From Macrotis lagotis (lineage: Eukaryota; Chordata; Mammalia; Peramelemorphia; Peramelidae), in NCBI RefSeq assembly GCF_037893015.1, contig NC_133663.1, forward strand, positions 137,522,507 through 137,586,506: a stretch of DNA of 64,000 nucleotides. The letters run 5' to 3'. Both the position numbers and the translations under genes were made by a program. Below, piece by piece: positions 57,650-64,000 of this stretch (the first letter of the stretch is position 1; each line of letters opens with the position of its first letter). Under the pieces are notes generated by a model. It made no database searches. It had not been told where the DNA came from and worked only from the letters and a program-made list of their open reading frames with translations.

Positions 57650-60600
57650 GTTAGAATGTGATTGGATGCACTCCACCAATAAAACAGAAGCAGATAGCAG
57701 AGAGGATTTAAAAAAAAAAGAGTATTCTATGATTCAGTTTTTATAATGAAAACAATTGAAACTGAGTGACTCAAAGAGTAAAAGTAAATACTTAAAGAGT
57801 AATCTACTAAAGATTCACCTGAAAAAAAAAGCAGGGGTGGCAATGAAAATCTTAGACAAAGCAAAAGCAAAATCAGATCTAATGGAAAGAGATAAACAAA
57901 TAAGCTAAGTCTTGATTAAAGATACCATAAGCAAAAAGTATATAAATATTAAACAAATGGACCTAATGTTATAAGATTGTGGTTATTAAAGGAAAAAATT
58001 GATGAGTAATATACAGTAAACCTTTGCTAGTGGGTGAACCTCAACTTTCCCCTCTAAGAACTAGATAAATCAATCAAAAATGAAGAACAAAATTGATGAA
58101 AAGTAAATATTCATGAGAACATTAGAAAAGTGTGACAGTATAGATCTCTAGAGAAACCTGAAAGAAAATAGGAAGAAATAATTCTTTTATCTCAGTGGTA
58201 CAGAAAACCTACATAAATATATTTACAGAAAACTAATTGTTGAAAACTTTAAAAAATATCATGTATTCAGGAATAAAATAAATCACAAATGCAAAAAGGC
58301 AGAAATATTAAATGAATCATTTTAGATAAAATGCAATAAATTGCATTTTATAAATGACAATTAAAACATATTTGGACTTAATTGTAAATTAAAACCATTA
58401 TTTTAAGGAATGAATGGATCGAAAAAAATTATCTTGGAAACAATCAGTAATTTCATTTAAGATAAGAATAATAAAGAGATAACACACCAAAATTTAGAAA
58501 AACCAAAATAAAAGCAACAGTACTTAGGTGAGAATTATATATCTAACCATTTTTAATCAATAAAATAGAGAAAGCATAGATCAGTGAATGCAGTATCCAA
58601 GTAAAAATAAAAACTAGATAAAGAACAAATTTAAAATCCCCAATTAAAAACCAAATTAGAAATCCTCACAATCAAAGGAGAGAGTAAGAAAAGCATTGAG
58701 TGAACTAATAAAATTTTTTTAAAAAGATAAATGGTCATTCCATTTAAAAAGACAAGGAAGGATAAAGTGAATCCATTGCCTATGAATAAGAAATTAAAAT
58801 AATCATTAGAAACTATTTTTCCCAATGACATGCCAAAAATATCTGACAATCTAAGTGAAATGAATGAATATCCAAAAAATATAAATTTCTCAGCTTAAGA
58901 AAATAAGAAATAGAATACTCAAATAACTACATCTTAGAAAAATAAATTAAACAAGGCATCAATAAAATTCATGAGAAAAAATTTTCAGATATAGATTAAT
59001 TCACATTTAAAGAACAATTAATTCAATAGTAAATAAAATATTTGGAATGATAGGAAAAGAAGAATTATATCAAATTCCTTCTATGACAAAAATATAATTT
59101 TAAAATATAATTTAGGAATTGAGAAAACAGAAAAAACTATAGACCTGCTTCCCTAATGAATAGTGATATAAATATTTTACATAAAACACATGTAAGGAGA
59201 TTACAGAAATATACAACATAGGTTATAAAACATGAATAAATGGAATTTACACCAGGATGGCAGAGCTATTTCAGTGTTGTGAACAATATAAGCAAAATTG
59301 ATGGTATCAAACAATATCTACAAAAATCATATAATTATCTCAATAGATGCAGAGAAGGCTTTTGGCAAAATATAGCACCTATTCCAAAAACATTAGCTGG
59401 CATATGAATAAATGCAGTTTTCCTTAAACTGATAAGTAGTGTTTTACTAAAACTATCATCAAACATTTTCAGTATAGGTGATATGTTAGAAGTATTTCTA
59501 ATATGATAAGTACTGAAGCAAAGATAACCATTATTAGCACTAATATTCAATATTGTAGTAAAAATGCTAGTCATAAAAATAAAAGAATAACAAAAGAAAT
59601 TAGAATAAAAAATGTGAAAAATTCTATTACTTGACAGATAATATAATGGCTTATTTAGAGAATTAAGTAAAAAAATTGAAATAACTTTACCATACTTGCT
59701 GGATATAAAGTAAATCCACATAAATATTTTACAAAAGAGAGCAGCAGCCAGAGGGAGAAAGATAAATTCCACTTTGAATAACTGTATGCAATATAAAATA
59801 CTTATCTACCTGCCAAGAAAATCTAGGAATTATATGGTCATAATTGCAAAATGATTTTAAACAAATAAAATCAAAGGTTAAAAATTTAAGGGTAAACATC
59901 ATTTCTTCATGGATAGGCTAGGCTATTTTAATAAAAGTGAAATTTCTACTTAAATTAATTTACTAATTAAGTGACATACCAATTAAACTATCAAAAATTA
60001 TTTGCAGAGCTAGAAAAAATGACAAAATTAATCTGTATGAACCAAAATTCAAAAATATCATAGGAATTAATGAAAAAAGATTTGAAAGAAGTTAGATTAA
60101 TTATTCCAGAACATATCATCAATATAAAAATTAATGAAATTTATTAAAGGCAATATATTGTGACCTGGCAACAAAATAAAGCAATGATTTAGTGAAATAG
60201 ATTGGATAGATAATACACTATAGGCAATAACTGAAATGATCTATACTTGATAAACATAAATATTCCAACTTTGGTGAAAATAATTCACAATTTGATAAAA
60301 TCTACTGAAAAAAAATTGGAGAGTAGATTGGCATCAACCATGTATAAGTCAATATCTAACACAGTATACTAACTTAATATCATTATTGGTGCATATAATG
60401 GAAAGATTAAATGTTATTCCACAAGCAGATTGGAGAATCATAGAGTAATTGTCTTTTAATTTGCTAAATAAGTGAAGAATTTATATCCACAGAAGATATA
60501 CTAAAAAATGTTGAATGGATAATTCTGATTATAGTAAACTAAAAATATTTTGTATGAACAAAACCAATATAGTTAAGATTAGAAGGAAATTAGAAAACTG

Positions 60601-61100
60601 GGAAATATGTACAGTAGGTTTTTCTGATTTCCCATTTCTCAAATATGTAAACAACTCAATGAAAATTAAAAAGGTTGAGTCTTGTCCCAATTGATTAAGG
60701 GTTAAAGGTTATGAATAGGTAGTTTTCAGATGAAGAAATCCAAACTATCTATAATCACCTAATAAAATGCTCTAACTCATTATACATAAGAGAAATAGTG
60801 ATTAAAATAACTGAAATATCACCTTATATTTGTCAGATTGAATATTACGTCAAATAAGAAAACTAAAAAGTGATAGAAAGGATGTGGGAAAATTCTGACA
60901 ATACTTCACTTTTAAATGAATTGTGAATTGCTCCATTTACACTGGAGACTAATTGGTAGCTATGTCCAAAGAACTACAAAACTGTGATGTGCCAATACTT
61001 CTACTATTTGTATATGTATACCAAAAGGATATGTATACCAAAGGCTTTTTTAAAATAAAATGTCATATATATAAAATTATTTATAGCTGTTTTTGTGATT
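57650..61100 (+). pseudogene. L1 ORF2 remnant (older subfamily)
   Basis: The RT palm block is recognisable near 59333 as IISIDAEKAF, and an RT-catalytic-site region near 59630 reads TDNIMAYLE where an active element has an Ala-Asp-Asp motif, so catalysis would be lost even without stops. The C-terminal region lies near 60710-61000. Stops occur in every frame every 20-60 codons. Confidence 0.75.
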
Positions 61101-61560
61101 GAATACTGTTGTAAAGTGATGAACAATATACTTTTAGAATAACCTGGAAACGCTGATATAAGCAGATACAAATAAAGTAAGCAGATCCAGGACATATTTG
61201 TACATAACCCACAGCAATACTGTACAATGATCAATTATGAATGACTTGTTCTCAGCAATACAATGATCCAAGACAATTTCAAAGGACTCATGAAAAAACA
61301 TGCTATCCATGTTCAGAAAGGAATTGATGGAATCTGAGTGCAGATTAAAATATATATTTTTTAATTTATATTTTTTAATTTATTTTTTCTGGGGGTTTTG
61401 TTTATATTTTTTCATAACATTATTAATATAGAAAAAAATTTGCATGACTTCACATATATAAAACTCTATAAAACTGTTTGCCATCTCAATGAGTTGGGAA
61501 CAATGGCAGGCAGGAAATAACATAAAACTCAAAATTTAAAAATGATAAAATTGTTTTTTC

Positions 61561-63229
61561 ATTAAATTTGAAAAATGCTATAAAAAATTAAAAGACTAAA
61601 GAAAAATATCTTAATGACTAAATATTGTGACTGGGTTGCATTTATTTTAAGCTTCTCCATTGAACTCTGTGCAATACTCATTACATTACAATGATCACTG
61701 CAATATCTGGAGGCTTTGTGCTATTCAAACATCATCATTATTGTCATCCTCAGACAGTAGTATATGGAATACCTGAGTTTTCACAGGGAAACAATCTTTG
61801 ATACAGACTGTCCTCTGCAGAGATCTACTCCAATGTGGTAAATACTTTTAGTAAGTTTTTTTTTTCTCCCCGATGATTACAATCTGAGAGGGATGGATCA
61901 AGGAAATTTCCATTGTTGTAGAAAATTTGAATGATTTTTAATAGTCATCAGGTTCCTCACATTATTGTCTTTCATATTTCAACTGAATTAACCACATTTG
62001 AATACCATAGTTTACCTTAAACAATAAAGTATGCTAATAATTAAAATAATTATATTAAAATACTTCTATTTTATATTTATCTTACTCTTTAAATTTTCTA
62101 TTGTGTGTATAGTGAACATGATATGTTACTATAGTTTCCATTTATAATATTATAAAATGAATATTGTACTCAGTATAGATGATCAAAAAAGTTTATATGC
62201 AATGAACAGCATTATGAAATAATTCCATTCATTAGAGAGAAAAATCACGTTGAGAAAATGACAAGCAATGGTAAAGTCATGTGTTTATAGGTATAATAAA
62301 ATCAATTGTGGGGCACTTGAGAGAATATTTTGTTCTATAACACTTGACTTAATCTGAAAATCTCATTTTTAAGTAGAATTATAGTAAAACATTATTAAAT
62401 TTAGGATGTGTAATAATTTTCATAGGAGATAGCTAAGTTTAAAGTGTACTTTTTCCTTAGCATTGCTAGATGCTTATTTTGAAATAAATATAATAGTATT
62501 TCATTTATCCAAATATAGTCTATGAGAAGAAAAAAGCATATGAAAACCTTGAGCATGTGTGAATATGTGTGTGTATACATACATACTTGTACATATATTT
62601 ACACATATAGTTTATTTACAAATAATTATTAAATTTTAAAATGTTTACTTAGCGTGATGTAGCTATCTTCTGTAACTATTATCTTGAGCCTCATATTTTT
62701 CATTCAGCAACACAATCACTTCAAGATAAAAAATGGTTACCATGGTAGCCACATCTTACTTTCACAATGGCAGTATGAAAATGTTATTATTTGATTTTGA
62801 AAATTAGAATGATGTTTTTCCTTCACTTTAAACATTGCATTTTATTTTTATTAATACATATACAAAAGACTTTAACATAAGTCCATTGCTTTGGAAAAAT
62901 CTGATTTTAAATTTTTGTGACATATTGGTCTTTTATGGATGACTGAGGTTAGAAGGAAGAGAGAGGACATTTAGAAAACAGGTGCAATAGTATATAAAGA
63001 AACTTTCAACTGCTTTCTTCAGTGGCTTAAAGAGTCTGCTATTCCTTTATCAGGTCAAAACATAGAACAGTACACCTCAAAATATATACACATATATATG
63101 CATATATTTACTTAAATATATTATGTAATTATTCATAAACATATAAATTTGTGAACTTATACAAATGCATCCATATTATAAATGAATAAATATGCATATG
63201 TACACATATACATATACATGTATAGGTAT
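61561..63229. other. no recognisable gene or repeat
   Basis: AT-rich, without long frames. Short TATATA/CATATA stretches lie at 62570-62620 and 63085-63230. Confidence 0.5.

Positions 63230-63269
<40 letters not shown>
63230..63269 (+). repeat. (CA)n(TA)n microsatellite
   Basis: About 11 CA units followed by about 9 TA units, directly before a SINE in minus orientation. The similar arrangement at 8350 lies on the opposite side of its SINE. Confidence 0.95.
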
Positions 63270-63276
63270 TTATTTC

Positions 63277-63415
63277 TTTTGCAAGGCAGTGGGCTTAAGT
63301 GATTTGTTCAAGATCACACAACTAGATAATTATTATGTGTCTGAAGATGGATTTGAACTCAGGTTCTCCTGACCCCAGATCTGGTCCTCTATCCAATGCA
63401 CCATCTAACTAACCA
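63277..63415 (-). mobile_element. older SINE (minus strand)
   Basis: Reverse-oriented SINE: CTTTTGCAAGGCAGTGGGC, TTTGAACTCAGG, then CTCTATCCAATGCACCATC. More diverged than the other copies. Confidence 0.85.
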
Positions 63416-63734
63416 CCACCGCAATTTAATTGATTTTCAAATTTAATTATTAAGAGATATAATATCCAAAAAATTGTGCCAATAATAACAAATGAATCAT
63501 TATGTTTAAAAGATGGTCATTAAAAGAATCGTAATAATGGACTGAGTGAAATTCAGTCAACTCTTCTCAACCTCTTCTTTGATTATGAACTCACCACAAA
63601 ATCTATATACTGTGTTTTCCATTATATAATATTGTTAACCTGTGGATTATTTATATAACTATATCAAAATTGTACAATAGTCATTTTCACTACTTTTTTT
63701 CTGAATATATGTTTAAACTATATAATTACAATAA
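63416..63734. other. no recognisable gene or repeat
   Basis: AT-rich sequence. Nothing recognised. Confidence 0.5.
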
Positions 63735-63900
63735 ATTGAGCATTTATTAAGTACTTACTTTGTTCTAGACAATGTCTTAAACAATGGGGAGATGCAAATA
63801 TGAAAATGAAAGACAGTCCTTACCTTCGAGAAGTTTATAAAAGAATGTGGGATGACTCTACATAAAATTGGAAGAGGTGGCAAAGTAAGTGGTGGTGGGG
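63735..63900 (+). repeat. L2-like old LINE 3' fragment
   Basis: Order of blocks GAGCATTTATTAAGTACTTACT, CTAGACAATGTCTTAA, GATGCAAATATG and CAGTCCTTACCTTCGAGAAG matches the 3' part of old mammalian L2/MIR-type repeats as I recall them. Ends uncertain. Confidence 0.55.
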
Positions 63901-63958
63901 CACAGGTTAGACTCAAAACCCACGGAAAACCTGATGAATGAAGATATAACTAGGAAGT

Positions 63959-64000
63959 CTTTTTTTTTTTTTTCAAATCAGTGAGGTTAACTGACTTCCC
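63959..64000 (-). mobile_element. SINE cut by the window edge (minus strand)
   Basis: T-run at 63961-63974 followed by CAGTGAGGTTAACTGACTTCCC, corresponding to the 3' end (A-tail and GTCACTTAACC-type region) of the SINE in reverse. The rest lies outside the window. Confidence 0.6.

Larger units (their letters stand above)
55570..61560 (+). mobile_element. old, nearly full-length L1 (plus strand)
   Basis: Plus-strand L1 of an older subfamily. 55570-56250 looks like its 5' UTR (ACCCAGAAACCTAGTCAG and following), 56250-57150 ORF1, about 57650-61100 ORF2, and 61250-61560 a 3' UTR with a T-rich block and a CTCAATGAGTTGGGAACAATGG block. A SINE sits in its 5' part at 56039-56183. All coding parts are shattered by stops and small indels. 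The start is uncertain by 200 bp. Confidence 0.75.

Noticed and set aside
59335..59772. 145-codon minus-strand frame
   Set aside because: Antisense to the L1 RT region that carries IISIDAEKAF on the plus strand; a shadow of the LINE sequence.

Overview
The window looks like AT-rich, CpG-poor intergenic DNA from a marsupial. The main evidence is a tRNA-derived SINE family whose body reads like a marsupial SINE (box-B-like core GTTCAAATC, 3' part GCAAGCCACTTAACCCC) and L1 elements with marsupial-type 3' ends. An Australian lineage such as a dasyurid would fit, but the species is inferred from memory of these repeat families and not proven. I see no intact protein-coding gene, no RNA gene and no CRISPR array. 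Nearly all recognisable coding sequence is dead retroelement or retrocopy.

Layout: 0-11 kb holds old L1 ends, SINEs, two copies of an ancient unclassified repeat and a short 5'-truncated L1 (4831-6004) with a 14-bp target duplication. 11.18-17.66 kb is one near-complete but mutated L1 on the minus strand, with a SINE inside it. 18.65-19.04 kb is a GA-rich simple-repeat tract. A 100-N gap lies at 19767-19866, followed by the 5' end of another minus-strand L1 (to about 21.3 kb). 21.3-25.4 kb is mostly unique or AT-rich sequence with two SINEs.

The most interesting stretch is 26.5-37.6 kb, a decayed betaretrovirus-like (class II) endogenous retrovirus. It keeps a 5' LTR (26548-26933), a lysine-tRNA-type primer site, a Gag N-terminus, an RNase H piece, an integrase core with D-D35-E spacing, and env-like remnants. 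It is split by a SINE and by a 5-kb plus-strand L1 whose missing 3' end is replaced by an inverted L1 5' end. Its env side then meets a GC-rich block and an intronless, frameshifted retrocopy of ZDHHC7 (36693-37595), a palmitoyltransferase gene.

39.6-42.8 kb is an internally deleted minus-strand L1. 44.85-45.56 kb is an RTE-clade LINE endonuclease fragment. 47-52.4 kb is two abutting minus-strand L1 pieces, the first carrying one arm of a 167-bp inverted repeat about 96% identical to its partner. 55.6-61.6 kb is an old, nearly full-length plus-strand L1 with a SINE in its 5' part. The last 2.5 kb has no recognisable gene and ends in an L2-like fragment and the start of another SINE. Nothing here works together as a pathway: the window is a record of nested retrotransposition.
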